The notes under the pieces are model-generated. The model worked only from the letters and a program-made list of their open reading frames with translations, was not told the DNA's origin and did not search any database. Of a stretch of 64,000 bases of DNA, positions 43,140 to 51,960 are shown in pieces. How positions within the stretch are numbered: position 1 is the stretch's first letter; each line of letters begins with the position of its first letter. The position numbers and the translations under genes were made by a program. The stretch is from Herbaspirillum sp. 3R11 (lineage in GTDB: Bacteria > Pseudomonadota > Gammaproteobacteria > Burkholderiales > Burkholderiaceae_D), in the NCBI RefSeq assembly GCF_004563925.1, contig NZ_SPNJ01000003.1:62001-126000 (forward strand), given 5' to 3'.

Positions 43140-45053
43140 ATGGCAGCACCCGAGAAGCAAACCCTGGGCTTCCAGGCCGAAGTCAAACAACTGTTGCAGT
43201 TGATGATCCATTCCTTGTATTCGAACAAGGAAATCTTCCTGCGCGAGCTGATCTCCAACGCGTCCGATGCATCCGACAAGCTGCGCTTCGAAGCAATCAA
43301 CGACAGCGCACTGTTCGAGAACGATCCGGAACTGAAGATCACGGTCGCCTTCGACAAGGCTGCACGCACGATCACCATCTCCGACAACGGCATCGGCATG
43401 AACCGTGAGGAAGCGATCTCCCACCTGGGCACGATCGCCAAGTCCGGCACCAAGGAATTTTTCTCGAAGTTGTCGGGCGACCAGCAAAAGGATGCAGCGC
43501 TGATCGGCCAGTTCGGCGTCGGCTTCTACTCCGGCTTCATCATTGCCGACCGCATCACGGTCGAAACCCGCCGCGCCGGCACACCGTCCAATGAAGGCGT
43601 GCGCTGGGAATCCGAAGGCGCCGGCGAGTTCTCGATCGAAGCCATCGACAAGCCGGGCCGCGGCAGCGACGTGATCCTGCACCTGCGCGAAGGCGAAGAC
43701 GAGTTCCTGTCGTCATGGCAGTTGAAGAACATCATCCGCAAGTACTCCGACCACATCTCCCTGCCGATCCTGATGCAGAAGGAAGAATGGGACGAAGAGA
43801 AGAAGGAAACCGTTGCGAAGGACGAGCTCGAGACCGTCAACCAGGCCAGCGCCCTGTGGACGCGCAGCAAGTCCGACATCACGCCTGAACAATACGAAGA
43901 GTTCTACAAGCACATCTCGCACGACTTCGGCGCACCGCTGGCGTACACGCACAACCGTGTCGAAGGACGCAGCGAATACACGCAACTGCTGTACATCCCG
44001 ACCCGTGCGCCGTTCGACATGTGGGACCGCAACAAGCGCGGCGGCATCAAGCTGTACGTCAAGCGCGTGTTCATCATGGACGATGCCGAGCAACTGATGC
44101 CGGTGTACCTGCGCTTCGTCAAGGGCGTGATCGATTCGGCCGATCTGCCGCTGAACGTGTCGCGTGAAATCCTGCAAGAGTCGCGCGACGTCAAGGCCAT
44201 CCGCGAAGGCTCGACCAAGCGCGTGCTGAGCCTGCTGGAAGAGCTGGCCAACAGCGACGAGCAGGAACAGAAAGACAAGTACGCCGGCTTCTGGACCGAG
44301 TTCGGCCAGGTGCTGAAAGAAGGTATCGGCGAAGACGCCGCCAACAAGGAGCGCATCGCCAAGCTGCTGCGCTTCGCGTCGACGCATAACGACTCCGACG
44401 CGCAGACCACCTCGTTCGCCGATTACATCGGCCGCATGAAGGAAGGCCAGGACAAGATTTACTACGTCACCGGCGAAAACTTCCACGCGGCAAAGAACAG
44501 CCCGCATCTGGAAATCTTCCGCAAGAAAGGCGTGGAAGTCCTGTTGCTGACCGATCGCGTCGACGAATGGATGCTGTCGTTCCTGCAGGATTTCGACGGC
44601 AAGGAACTGGCATCGGTGGCCAAGGGTGGCCTCGACCTCGGCTCGCTGGAAAACGAAGCCGAGAAGAAGCAGCACGAAGAAACCGAAACCCAGTTCAAGG
44701 ACCTCGTCGAGAAGATGAAGACCTCGCTGGGCGACAAGGCCAAGGACGTGCGCGTGACGTTCCGCCTGACCGATTCGCCGGCCTGCCTGGTGGCGGACGA
44801 GAACGAGCTGTCGGGCAACTTGCTGCGCATGCTCAAGGCGGCCGGCCAGGACGCACCGGAAGCCAAGCCGATTCTGGAAATCAATCCGGAACATCCGCTG
44901 GTGCAGCGTCTGAAGTATGAGGACGCCAAGTTCGACGACTGGTCGCACATCCTGTTCGACCAGGCCTTGCTGGCTGAAGGCGGCGCGCTGACGGATCCGT
45001 CCGGTTTCGTCAAACGCCTCAACGACATGTTGCTGGGCATGGCGTCGAAGTAA
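43140..45053 (+). CDS. htpG: Molecular chaperone HtpG (Hsp90 family)
   Basis: 637 residues, full length. GHKL ATPase signatures: [44 protein letters not shown] and [11 protein letters not shown]. The middle domain carries [19 protein letters not shown] with the catalytic Arg loop, and the C-terminal dimerisation domain ends [11 protein letters not shown]. Bacterial Hsp90 remodels client proteins under heat stress. A GAGG ribosome-binding site lies 9 nt before the ATG and a sigma32-like promoter is upstream. Confidence 0.97.
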   Translation: MAAPEKQTLGFQAEVKQLLQLMIHSLYSNKEIFLRELISNASDASDKLRFEAINDSALFENDPELKITVAFDKAARTITISDNGIGMNREEAISHLGTIAKSGTKEFFSKLSGDQQKDAALIGQFGVGFYSGFIIADRITVETRRAGTPSNEGVRWESEGAGEFSIEAIDKPGRGSDVILHLREGEDEFLSSWQLKNIIRKYSDHISLPILMQKEEWDEEKKETVAKDELETVNQASALWTRSKSDITPEQYEEFYKHISHDFGAPLAYTHNRVEGRSEYTQLLYIPTRAPFDMWDRNKRGGIKLYVKRVFIMDDAEQLMPVYLRFVKGVIDSADLPLNVSREILQESRDVKAIREGSTKRVLSLLEELANSDEQEQKDKYAGFWTEFGQVLKEGIGEDAANKERIAKLLRFASTHNDSDAQTTSFADYIGRMKEGQDKIYYVTGENFHAAKNSPHLEIFRKKGVEVLLLTDRVDEWMLSFLQDFDGKELASVAKGGLDLGSLENEAEKKQHEETETQFKDLVEKMKTSLGDKAKDVRVTFRLTDSPACLVADENELSGNLLRMLKAAGQDAPEAKPILEINPEHPLVQRLKYEDAKFDDWSHILFDQALLAEGGALTDPSGFVKRLNDMLLGMASK

Positions 45054-45074
45054 GACCGACGCCTGCAGTCTTCT

Positions 45075-45100
45075 CAACGGCGGCCTTGCGGTCGCCGTTG
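45075..45100 (+). terminator. Candidate terminator after htpG
   Basis: Stem CAACGGCG/CGCCGTTG extended by three pairs (one G-T) with loop TTGC, 21 nt after the stop. U tract weak. Confidence 0.55.
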
Positions 45101-45161
45101 TCGCTTCCGGCGAGGTTTTCCGTTACAGTAAAGCTCGCCATCGGCCTTCGTATCGATCCTC

Positions 45162-45668
45162 ATGGAATTCAACTTCATCAATCCGCGCAAGAACGCGCTG
45201 GTCTACCTCATCAAGATCCTCTCCGGCTCGCTGATCCTGTGGTACGGACTGCGCGCCTGCGGCTTGCCTGAGCCGTACTGGGCAATGATTTCGCTGATCA
45301 TCGTGACCGAGCCGGACATGATCGTCGCCAAGGCGAATTTTCGCGCGCGCCTGATCAACACCATTTCGGGCGCCATCATCGCCTGCCTGTGCCTGGTGAT
45401 CTTCGGCGCCACGTTCATGTCGATGCTGATCGCCCTGACCACGGCGGTGCTGGTGGCCATGCTGTGGCAGAACTATCCGAGCAACTGGCGGCTGGGGCCG
45501 GCGACGGTGGTGATCCTGATGTCGGCCGCGTTTGCCGGCGGCGGCCTGCATGAAGAGCTTCACCTGGCGCTGCTGCGCGTGTCCGAAGTGATCGCGGGCA
45601 GTACCGTTGCGCTGCTGCAGACCGTGGTCTACATCGGCTTCGTCAATCGCCTGCGCCATGGCGACTGA
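45162..45668 (+). CDS. FUSC-family inner-membrane protein
   Basis: 168 residues with about five TM helices. The N-terminal pattern KILSGSLILWYGLRACGLPE followed by YWAMISLIIVTEPDM and ANFRARLINTISGAIIACLC is typical of the FUSC / aromatic-acid exporter (AaeB-like) TM unit. It lacks the second TM half and soluble domain of full-length AaeB, as seen in many short FUSC proteins. The end overlaps the GNAT gene start by 11 nt. Confidence 0.75.
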   Translation: MEFNFINPRKNALVYLIKILSGSLILWYGLRACGLPEPYWAMISLIIVTEPDMIVAKANFRARLINTISGAIIACLCLVIFGATFMSMLIALTTAVLVAMLWQNYPSNWRLGPATVVILMSAAFAGGGLHEELHLALLRVSEVIAGSTVALLQTVVYIGFVNRLRHGD

Positions 45669-46254
45669 ACTGCGCCACTCGCGCATCCTGCTGCGCCCCT
45701 GGCGCGCCGGGGACGCAGCAGCCTGTGCAGCGATGACAGCGGATCCCGAGGTGATGCGCTATTTCCCGTCGGTGCTGAGTCCAGCCGACAATGCCCTGCT
45801 GGTCAGGCGCATCGATGAACACTTCAATGAACACGGCTACGGCTTGTGGGTGCTGGAAATCCCTGGTGAGCTGGAGTTTGCCGGCTTCGTCGGCTTGCTG
45901 CGCGTGGCGTTCGAGGCGCACTTCACGCCCGCGGTGGAAATCGGCTGGCGCCTGGTTCCTGCCGCATGGGGCAAAGGCTACGCCACCGAGGCCGCGCAAG
46001 CGGTGCTGCGCCACGCCTTCAATGTGCTCGGCATGAAAGAGATCGTGTCCTTCACCACCGCCGGTAACAAGCGCTCGCAGGCGGTCATGCGTCGCCTCGG
46101 CATGTATACGCGGGTGGACGAGAACTTCGAACATCCGCGCCTGCCCACCGGACACCCGCTCAGCGTGCACGTGCTGTATCGGCTGAGGCGCGAACAGTGG
46201 CTGCTGCAGGCGGCCTATGACGGCTTCGAGCAACCGCTTCCTGTACGCCCATGA
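45658..46254 (+). CDS. GNAT-family N-acetyltransferase, RimJ/RimL type
   Basis: 198 residues. RILLRPWRAGDAAACAAMTA opens the RimJ-like fold, acetyl-CoA loop motif is RLVPAAWGKGYATEAAQAVL (Q/R-x-x-G-x-G/A), and the C-terminal part AGNKRSQAVMRRLGMYTRVD is also typical. Acceptor substrate unknown (alpha-amino group of proteins or small amines). Overlap with the upstream FUSC gene suggests one transcript. Confidence 0.85.
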   Translation: MATELRHSRILLRPWRAGDAAACAAMTADPEVMRYFPSVLSPADNALLVRRIDEHFNEHGYGLWVLEIPGELEFAGFVGLLRVAFEAHFTPAVEIGWRLVPAAWGKGYATEAAQAVLRHAFNVLGMKEIVSFTTAGNKRSQAVMRRLGMYTRVDENFEHPRLPTGHPLSVHVLYRLRREQWLLQAAYDGFEQPLPVRP

Positions 46255-46271
46255 GGTCCCTGAGGCCCATG

Positions 46272-46314
46272 AAAAAACCGCTGGGTCCGGCCTGAAGGCC
46301 GGAACACAGCGGTT
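46272..46314 (-). terminator. Terminator of glycine-zipper lipoprotein gene
   Basis: Nested stems AACCGCTG/CAGCGGTT (46276-46283 with 46307-46314) and TCCGGCC/GGCCGGA inside, preceded on the plus strand by an A run, which gives U's on the minus strand. It could also terminate the GNAT gene. Confidence 0.75.
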
Positions 46315-46364
46315 GGCATTGCGGACAATCCTGCTTGGCGCGGACCAGCGCAGGTTTATCGGAT

Positions 46365-46817
46365 TTAGTGGGTCACGCGCGTAGTGCGGCCCGACGACAA
46401 CAAACGCACGCGCTCGCCGACGCGGAACAACTCATCCGCATCCTGCGTGATCGCGCGCAGTTCGCCGTTGTCCAGGCGTACGGTGATTTCCAGGCCCGGC
46501 TTGTTGGCCAGGCTGGCTTCCGCACGATTGCCGGCAACGCCGCCGATCAGGGCACCGACAATGCCTGCCGCCAGCGCACCGTTGCCGCCGCCGATGGCGG
46601 ATCCGGCTGCAATACCGCCCAATGCACCGCCGGCGACGGTGCCGACGCCGGTGGCGCCCTTGTCGATGGTGACGTTACGGATTGACTCAACCACACCCAT
46701 GCGCACCGTCTGTTCACCTTGCGCCTGGCGCGTGTTGTAGACGCTGGCGGAATTCGGGGTAACGGCGCAGCCTGCGGCAAGCGTGCTGATGGCGGCGATT
46801 AAAAGCAATTTCTTCAT
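46365..46817 (-). CDS. Glycine-zipper outer-membrane lipoprotein, SlyB/PCP-like
   Basis: 150 residues. Signal peptide MKKLLLIAAISTLAAGC with lipobox LAAGC. Glycine-zipper region GVGTVAGGALGGIAAGSAIG and GALAAGIVGALIGGVAG (17KDa_Anti_2/Rick_17kDa type) follows. A C-terminal beta-domain (GLEITVRLDNGELRAITQDA, RVGERVRLLSSG) completes it. SlyB-type lipoproteins stabilise the outer membrane. GGAG precedes the ATG at 46817. Confidence 0.88.
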   Translation of the reverse strand: MKKLLLIAAISTLAAGCAVTPNSASVYNTRQAQGEQTVRMGVVESIRNVTIDKGATGVGTVAGGALGGIAAGSAIGGGNGALAAGIVGALIGGVAGNRAEASLANKPGLEITVRLDNGELRAITQDADELFRVGERVRLLSSGRTTRVTH

Positions 46818-46980
46818 ACAAGACTCCAACGGAAAGTTTGCCCGGTCATGGGGAGTGGGCGGCGTTCATGCTGCATGCCATATTCTGAACACTTCAGGCA
46901 CTGCAAACAACTCTTCACATTCTAATACAGACCGCTTCTTGACCGGCTTTCCGCGCTTTCGTTCATTTCTTCAACGGTTC

Positions 46981-47424
46981 TCAATATCGGATTCTGAAGC
47001 GGCGATAAAACAGGCTGAGAACGAACAAGGGACCGATCAGCAAGAAGCGCACGTCTTCGAAAAACGACGGTTTCTTGCCTTCGATCTTGTGCCCGATGAA
47101 CTGCCCGATCCACGCAATCACGAAGATCGCCGCCGATGCCGGCAATACCGCGCGCGGCGGCAAGCCCGCCAGCACCAGCAGCATCACGCTCGCCATGAGC
47201 AGCATGCCCAGCGCAAACGGCGGCGACAGCGTGAAGTAATACGCCAGCGATACCAGCACCAGTCCCACCGCCAGCATTGGCGACAGCGACCAGCACAGCC
47301 CCAGCAAGGCCAGCACGATGGCCGGCACGCACAGGCAATGGATCAACTCGTTGACGTGATGCTGATGACTTTCGGCGTAGCGCGTGAGCAGCACGTCGAT
47401 GCGGCGATGGGTAAGCGTACTCAT
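46981..47424 (-). CDS. Mpo1-like (DUF962) membrane protein
   Basis: 147 residues, four TM helices. The DUF962/Mpo1 pattern is clear: YAESHQHHVNELIHCLCVP near the start (histidine pair) and IGQFIGHKIEGKKPSFFEDV near the end. The yeast relative Mpo1 is a Fe2+-dependent dioxygenase acting on 2-hydroxy fatty acids; bacterial members are largely uncharacterised. GGAGG lies 6 nt before ATG 47424. It follows the SDR gene by 28 nt on the same strand, so a small lipid-related operon is possible. Confidence 0.85.
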   Translation of the reverse strand: MSTLTHRRIDVLLTRYAESHQHHVNELIHCLCVPAIVLALLGLCWSLSPMLAVGLVLVSLAYYFTLSPPFALGMLLMASVMLLVLAGLPPRAVLPASAAIFVIAWIGQFIGHKIEGKKPSFFEDVRFLLIGPLFVLSLFYRRFRIRY

Positions 47425-47452
47425 GTCTGCCTCCAGACGGAACGAAGAAAGG

Positions 47453-48202
47453 TCAGCGGCCGCCCGAAACGTCGATGAAGGTGCCGGTCGCATACGATGC
47501 TTCATCCGACAGCAGCCACATGACCGCATTGGCGACTTCTTCGGCGCTGCCGCCGCGTTTCATCGGCACTGCGTCCTTGAGACGGTCGACGCGCCCTGCT
47601 TCGCCGCCGCTGGCGTGGATGTCGGTGTAGATCAGGCCGGGACGAATGGCGTTGACACGGATGCCTTCGGCAGCGACTTCCTTGGCCAGGCCGATGGTGA
47701 AGGCGTCGATCGCCCCTTTGGATGCGGCGTAGTCGACGTATTCGCCGGGACCGCCCAGCTTGGCCGCCATCGACGACAGGTTGACGATGCCGCCTCCCTT
47801 GCCGCCGTGTTTGGTCGACATGCGACGGACCGCTTCACGCGCACACAGCAGGCTGCCGGTGACGTTGGTCAGCAGCACGCGGTTGATGCGATCGGCGCTC
47901 AGTTCATCGAAGCGGGACTGGTGCTCCAGGATGCCGGCGTTGTTGACCAGCGCCGTCAGCGTGCCGAGCTCCTTGTCGACGGTCTGGAATAAATGCAGGA
48001 TGTCGGCCTCAACCGCCACGTCCGACTTCACTGCGATGGCGCGACCGCCGGCCTTGACGATGCCGTCTACCACGGCGTTGGCCGCAGCGCTATTCGATAC
48101 GTAACTGATGGCGACTGCGTAGCCGCGCGCGGCGGCCGATTGTGCAACTGCAGCACCGATACCGCGGCTGCCGCCGGTGACGATAATGACTGGTTGTCCC
48201 AT
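47453..48202 (-). CDS. SDR-family oxidoreductase
   Basis: 249 residues, classical short-chain dehydrogenase. Cofactor loop TGGSRGIGAAVA, VNNAGIL, catalytic Ser in VNLSSMAAKLGG, then YVDYAASKGAID (Tyr-x-x-x-Lys), and C-terminal SYATGTFIDVSGGR. A basic residue after the glycine loop (Arg in GSRG) favours NADP. Substrate unknown. Upstream of the Mpo1-like gene, likely co-transcribed. Confidence 0.88.
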   Translation of the reverse strand: MGQPVIIVTGGSRGIGAAVAQSAAARGYAVAISYVSNSAAANAVVDGIVKAGGRAIAVKSDVAVEADILHLFQTVDKELGTLTALVNNAGILEHQSRFDELSADRINRVLLTNVTGSLLCAREAVRRMSTKHGGKGGGIVNLSSMAAKLGGPGEYVDYAASKGAIDAFTIGLAKEVAAEGIRVNAIRPGLIYTDIHASGGEAGRVDRLKDAVPMKRGGSAEEVANAVMWLLSDEASYATGTFIDVSGGR

Positions 48203-48359
48203 GTGTTTTATCCTTGTATGTGGTCGTGAGGCGCCTTGATGGCGAGAGTAAAACCTTCGCCAAATAGTGTAGCCTTATTCCCCCGGCCGCGTCTTGAGGG
48301 GCGGGCCTGAAAAGATTTCAACTCGATTTCAACCCACCATCGCTCCCGACCACGAATTC

Positions 48360-48845
48360 ATGACGCGCAAACGCAGCTTCCCCCACGTTACCAACGCCCA
48401 CACCCGCGTACTGATCCTCGGCAGCCTGCCGGGCGACGCTTCGCTGGCGCAGAGCCAGTACTATGCGCATCCGCAAAACAAATTCTGGGAGTTGATATCG
48501 GAAGTGGTCGGTGAGAATCTGCGCGCGATGACTTACGAACAACGTCTGCCGGCTTTGCTGCGGCATGGCATCGGATTGTGGGACGTGATCGCCGAGGCGC
48601 GCCGTGAAGGCAGCCTTGACAGCAATATCGCCGATCATGCAGGCAATGACCTGACCGGCCTGCTCGACCAATTGCCGCACTTGACGACGATAGGTTTCAA
48701 CGGCGGCACCGCTGCGAAGCTGGGATTGAAGGTATTGGGCGAACGTGCGGCGCAATACCGCATCGTGCTGCTGCCGTCGAGCAGCCCGGCGCATACGATG
48801 GCTTATGCGAAGAAGCTGGCACAGTGGAACAGCCTTCGGATGTAA
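48360..48845 (+). CDS. Hypoxanthine/uracil-DNA glycosylase (Mug-related, family 6)
   Basis: 161 residues. Motif 1 region VLILGSLPGDASLAQSQYYA followed by HPQNKFW is the signature of DNA-deoxyinosine glycosylases (UDG family 6). The later motif LPSSSPAHTM is also typical. The enzyme removes deaminated adenine (hypoxanthine) from DNA to start base-excision repair. The ATG at 48360 is chosen; an upstream TTG extension is not protein-like. Confidence 0.85.
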   Translation: MTRKRSFPHVTNAHTRVLILGSLPGDASLAQSQYYAHPQNKFWELISEVVGENLRAMTYEQRLPALLRHGIGLWDVIAEARREGSLDSNIADHAGNDLTGLLDQLPHLTTIGFNGGTAAKLGLKVLGERAAQYRIVLLPSSSPAHTMAYAKKLAQWNSLRM

Positions 48846-48859
48846 TCGGATGATTCCGG

Positions 48860-48882
48860 GAGACGATGCGGCGCATCGTCTC
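48860..48882. terminator. Hairpin between convergent genes
   Basis: GAGACGATG/CATCGTCTC stem (48860-48868 with 48874-48882) with loop CGGCG between the glycosylase gene (+) and ParA-like gene (-). No T run, so terminator function is tentative. Confidence 0.5.
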
Positions 48883-48900
48883 CGGCAAGCGAATTGCGCT

Positions 48901-49596
48901 CTACGGCGCCAGCTTGCTGATGTCGCCATAGGCGCGGTTCAGCCACACCTTGACACGCTGGCGTTCCAGCATGCCCAGGCCAGTGGTGGCGCGGTCGGGG
49001 TGATTGAGTGCAGCCCAGAAACTGGCGCTTTGCTGATCGATCTTTTGCATGGTGGTGTCCGGCAGGCGGCGCAGGTGGATCACGCTCGCTCCCAGTTGTT
49101 CCGCGCGCTCGCGCTCGCCCGATGCATCCAGGATGTCGAAACGATCGCCGCGGACTTCGTTGAGCACCAGCACCAGCTTGAGTCGCCCGCCGAACTGATC
49201 GAGCCACTTGCGCAGCAGGTCGACCGAATCGCGTCCGGTGTCCATGACATGCCACCAAGTCAGCGTCATGCCATGCTCCGCCGCAAAATCGAGCACGCCG
49301 GAATCCTCGATCCAGGCCGCCAGCGACTGCTGCGTCTGGGCCGCGAGATCGACCAGGATGCGGCCTTGCGGATCTTCCAATGCGCGTTCAATCAAAGGAT
49401 CCAGGCTGTCATGCTGGTCCAGCGTCATCGGCGCGGAAAAATCGCCGTAGAAGCGCAGCAGCGCGCCGTGCGACTTGTCGGTATCGAAACCGCGGAAAGG
49501 AATATTCCAGTCGATGAAGTATTGCGCCAGCACCCGGGAAACCAGCGATTTTCCGACGCCGCCTTTTTCACCACCGATGAAGTGAATATGACTCAT
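48901..49596 (-). CDS. ParA/MinD-like P-loop ATPase
   Basis: 231 residues. Deviant Walker A GGEKGGVGKSLVSRVLAQY, Asp of FDTDKSHG, and Walker B-like GRILVDLAAQTQQSL. No ParB or plasmid partition gene is adjacent, so it resembles the stand-alone chromosomal ParA-like proteins (sometimes annotated as mobilisation or MobD-like) rather than a partition system. Role unknown. Confidence 0.8.
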   Translation of the reverse strand: MSHIHFIGGEKGGVGKSLVSRVLAQYFIDWNIPFRGFDTDKSHGALLRFYGDFSAPMTLDQHDSLDPLIERALEDPQGRILVDLAAQTQQSLAAWIEDSGVLDFAAEHGMTLTWWHVMDTGRDSVDLLRKWLDQFGGRLKLVLVLNEVRGDRFDILDASGERERAEQLGASVIHLRRLPDTTMQKIDQQSASFWAALNHPDRATTGLGMLERQRVKVWLNRAYGDISKLAP

Positions 49597-49688
49597 TGCT
49601 GTGGATCCTTTTAAACGAGTAAATGTTGAGCAAAGACGAGAACGTCAACAGCAGGCAATGAGCGTGCCAGCAACGAACCAGATCAGGA

Positions 49689-49829
49689 CTATGACCGGAA
49701 GAAAAGAATATCGTAGAACGAGCCGTTGAAGCCGCCGTTCAGAATGAGATATTGCACCGCCCGGCCGAACAGCACGATGCCGCCAAAGACGATGGCGAGC
49801 CGGAGGATGAAGAGTATTTTCTTGAGCAT
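49689..49829 (-). CDS. Small putative membrane protein, 46 aa
   Basis: MLKKILFILRLAIVFGGIVL then FGRAVQYLILNGGFN and a short polar end. One TM helix with basic N-terminal residues, plausible as a small inner-membrane protein. Codon pattern and hydrophobicity are coherent, but the ATG lacks a clear ribosome-binding site. No family recognised. Confidence 0.4.
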   Translation of the reverse strand: MLKKILFILRLAIVFGGIVLFGRAVQYLILNGGFNGSFYDILFFRS

Positions 49830-49968
49830 GGACGCAAGTGTAGCCGAACCTGCGCGCCGGGCGTCAAGCGCAGGCGTCAAAAAGGATTTCTCCTCCGCGA
49901 GCCGCACCGTTCTGCATGCCGATCCGTCCGGCAAGGTATCATTCGGCAATTCGAATTCGGGCAACATC

Positions 49969-50811
49969 ATGCTGATCAAACGCAAATCCATCGAGGCGCA
50001 AGCCAACACCAAAGCCGGCCCCGGTCCAGACAAAGACAAGGACAAGGACAAGGTCAAATCCAAGCCCAAAGTCGCCGCGCCGCGCAAGCCGCGCTTTGCG
50101 CCGGTCACGCTGTCGGAGCAGGACGGTGTACGCTACCTGCATTTCGGCACCGAATGGGTGCAAGGCGCCATGCGCATCCGCAAGCCCGACTGGATCGAGC
50201 TCGAATACGCGCAGCAGATGATGAGCTGGATGCTGTTCAACAAGGCGCCGCAACACATCGTGCAACTCGGTCTGGGCACGGCGGCGCTGACCAAGTACAG
50301 TTATCGCCAGTTTCCCAAAGCGAACATCACGGCGGTCGAACTGAATCCGTCGGTGATTGCGATCTGCCACAGCATGTTCAAGCTGCCGCCCGAAGACGGC
50401 CGCCTGTCGCTGCTGGAAATGGATGCCAACGATTTCATCCACGACGAGCAACGCCACGGCACCATCGATGCACTGCAAGTCGACCTGTACGACGCCACCG
50501 CGCGCGGCCCCATGCTCGACACGCCGGAGTTTTACAAAGCCTGCCGCGACAGCCTCAGCGAGGACGGCGTCATGACGGTCAACCTGTTCGGCGACCACCC
50601 CAGCTACGCCAAGAACCTCAAGGCCATGCGCTACGCCTTCGACCAGGTCATCTCGCTGCCGGAAGTCCACGACGGCAACGTCGTTGCGATCGCGTTCAGG
50701 AACGCGGTCGAATTCGACTTCCCGGCGCTGTATGAGCGCGCGGAAGAAATCAAGGCCGCCACCAAGCTGCCGGCGAAATCGTGGGTGAACGGGATCAAGA
50801 GCAATTTCTGA
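49969..50811 (+). CDS. Spermidine-synthase-like methyltransferase-fold protein
   Basis: 280 residues. After a Lys/Asp-rich leader (DKDKDKDKVKSKPK, encoded by an imperfect GACAAG repeat) the SpeE-like Rossmann fold follows. Segments are MRIRKPDWIELEYAQQMMSW, the nucleotide-binding loop HIVQLGLGTAALTKYSYRQF, acidic ITAVELNPSV, LLEMDANDFIH and QVDLYDATARG. The polyamine-synthase active-site DLYDA resembles the D-x-x-D catalytic motif. It may be an aminopropyltransferase or a related enzyme of unknown substrate. The ATG at 49969 is used; the frame upstream is not protein-like. Confidence 0.75.
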   Translation: MLIKRKSIEAQANTKAGPGPDKDKDKDKVKSKPKVAAPRKPRFAPVTLSEQDGVRYLHFGTEWVQGAMRIRKPDWIELEYAQQMMSWMLFNKAPQHIVQLGLGTAALTKYSYRQFPKANITAVELNPSVIAICHSMFKLPPEDGRLSLLEMDANDFIHDEQRHGTIDALQVDLYDATARGPMLDTPEFYKACRDSLSEDGVMTVNLFGDHPSYAKNLKAMRYAFDQVISLPEVHDGNVVAIAFRNAVEFDFPALYERAEEIKAATKLPAKSWVNGIKSNF

Positions 50812-50936
50812 GCGGGGCATCTGCTTCGACAGGTCCGGCAAGCCGCCTCAATCGTTCATATATGCAGCTGAATAGCAGCGCCGGCGCGGGTTTTCAGAGG
50901 GAGATGGATATTTTTTAGATTTTTTCAAAAAGGGGC

Positions 50937-50966
50937 TTCCAAGTTTGAAAATAATCGGGTTATAAT
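50937..50966 (+). promoter_or_regulatory. Promoter of tRNA-Lys
   Basis: Perfect -10 TATAAT at 50961-50966, 16 nt before the tRNA, with TTCCAA at 50937 as a poor -35 (18-nt spacing). A nearer TTGAAA is too close to act as -35. Confidence 0.55.
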
Positions 50967-50982
50967 CACGCCTCTTCATCGG

Positions 50983-51058
50983 GGGGCGTTAGCTCAGTTG
51001 GTAGAGCAGCGGACTCTTAATCCGTAGGTCGAGTGTTCGAGTCACTCACGCCCCACCA
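50983..51058 (+). tRNA. tRNA-Lys (anticodon CTT)
   Basis: 76-nt cloverleaf including an encoded CCA: acceptor GGGGCGT/ACGCCCC, D arm GCTCAGTTGGTAGAGC, anticodon arm CGGACTCTTAATCCG giving anticodon CTT, and T arm with GTTCGAGTC. The 3' half is the attachment site of the element that follows. Confidence 0.95.
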
Positions 51059-51071
51059 AAGAATACAAAGG
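51010..51071 (+). repeat. attL (left direct repeat, within intact tRNA-Lys)
   Basis: 62 bp identical to 56508-56569. It spans the tRNA from the anticodon stem to the CCA end plus AAGAATACAAAGG. Confidence 0.92.
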
Positions 51072-51099
51072 GTTCCAAGCGATTGGAACCCTTTTCTTT
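51068..51099 (+). terminator. Terminator after tRNA-Lys (element-borne)
   Basis: Stem AAGGGTTCCAA/TTGGAACCCTT with loop GCGA followed by TTTTCTTTT. All but its first bases lie inside the element, next to attL. Confidence 0.9.
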
Positions 51100-51219
51100 T
51101 GCTCCGCAATTTTTTCTCCGCTCCGCAAAATTGTCCAACGTTTCGCCGCCATTAATGCGAGTACGTGTAACGTCGCGTTTGCTTTCGGACTGCTTTACGC
51201 GAGATTCTGGACACGCACT

Positions 51220-51960
51220 TCACTTAACAGTGGAGTACGGCCGTCCCAAAAGCTCCAGAACGTTCCCCGGCCCACACAAATGAAGCGCTCCGACCGCAAC
51301 GAGTGTCCGCCGTTCGCTTTTGCAGGCAGCTTCGATCTTCGGTAACCATGCACTGTTTCTCCTCCCGAATAAGGCATCACGAGTCGAGGGCATCGAACAC
51401 AGCAGCTCTTTCTGCGCCCTCCGAAACATTACCTCCAATTTGCGCCCCTTCCAATCCTGGTACAGCCGCAGTAGCTTGTCATTATTTCGCCCAAGGTTCG
51501 TCAAGGCATCTAGCATCAACGCCTCCACGTCCGGCAAGGGTATGGAACTCAGCGCGTCCCTAAATTCGGTGGCGGTCTCTAAATAGGCCACATCGATGTG
51601 ATTCTCTTCCGCCCACCTGGTATAGCCATGTTCAAGTCCTCCGGTTGGGCTTTCTTCTCGGTTTAACGTGCTGAGGAGCGCGGCCGCACGCCAGGGCGGC
51701 ATCTCGTGTAATGATGGATAAGCGTTCGGCCAGCAAACCGAAAGTCTATGCCAAGTATCTGCCGGCAATAGGGCTTGGCAAGCAAGCTCAGGGGGAACGT
51801 TAAAAGTACCTCCGACTTGCTGACCATCTAATTCAAGAATGATGTGTTCGGCCCATGCTGCAGCGTCAACAGCCCACCTCGGCCAGTGGGGGAAGGCTTT
51901 CGGAAAGACGTGAAGCGATCCTAAGATGCGCACGTTAGTGCCTGTCAGTTCAAAGTACAT
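51220..51960 (-). CDS. GumN/TraB-family protein
   Basis: 246 residues. The TraB/PrgY/GumN superfamily pairs an N-terminal G-x-x-H motif with a C-terminal G-A-x-H-L motif. Here they are VRILGSLHVFPKAFPHWPRW and LVAVGALHLCGPGNVLELLG. Between them, ILELDGQQ and YLETATEFRDALSSIP fit the family's conserved acidic positions. Tiki/TraB proteins are metal-dependent proteases or pheromone-control proteins; the bacterial GumN role is unknown. No signal peptide. First cargo gene next to attL. Confidence 0.75.
   Translation of the reverse strand: MYFELTGTNVRILGSLHVFPKAFPHWPRWAVDAAAWAEHIILELDGQQVGGTFNVPPELACQALLPADTWHRLSVCWPNAYPSLHEMPPWRAAALLSTLNREESPTGGLEHGYTRWAEENHIDVAYLETATEFRDALSSIPLPDVEALMLDALTNLGRNNDKLLRLYQDWKGRKLEVMFRRAQKELLCSMPSTRDALFGRRNSAWLPKIEAACKSERRTLVAVGALHLCGPGNVLELLGRPYSTVK

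Noticed and set aside
48901-49596. Plasmid-type partition system
   Set aside because: No ParB or parS-like cluster nearby; a single ParA-like ATPase in chromosomal context.
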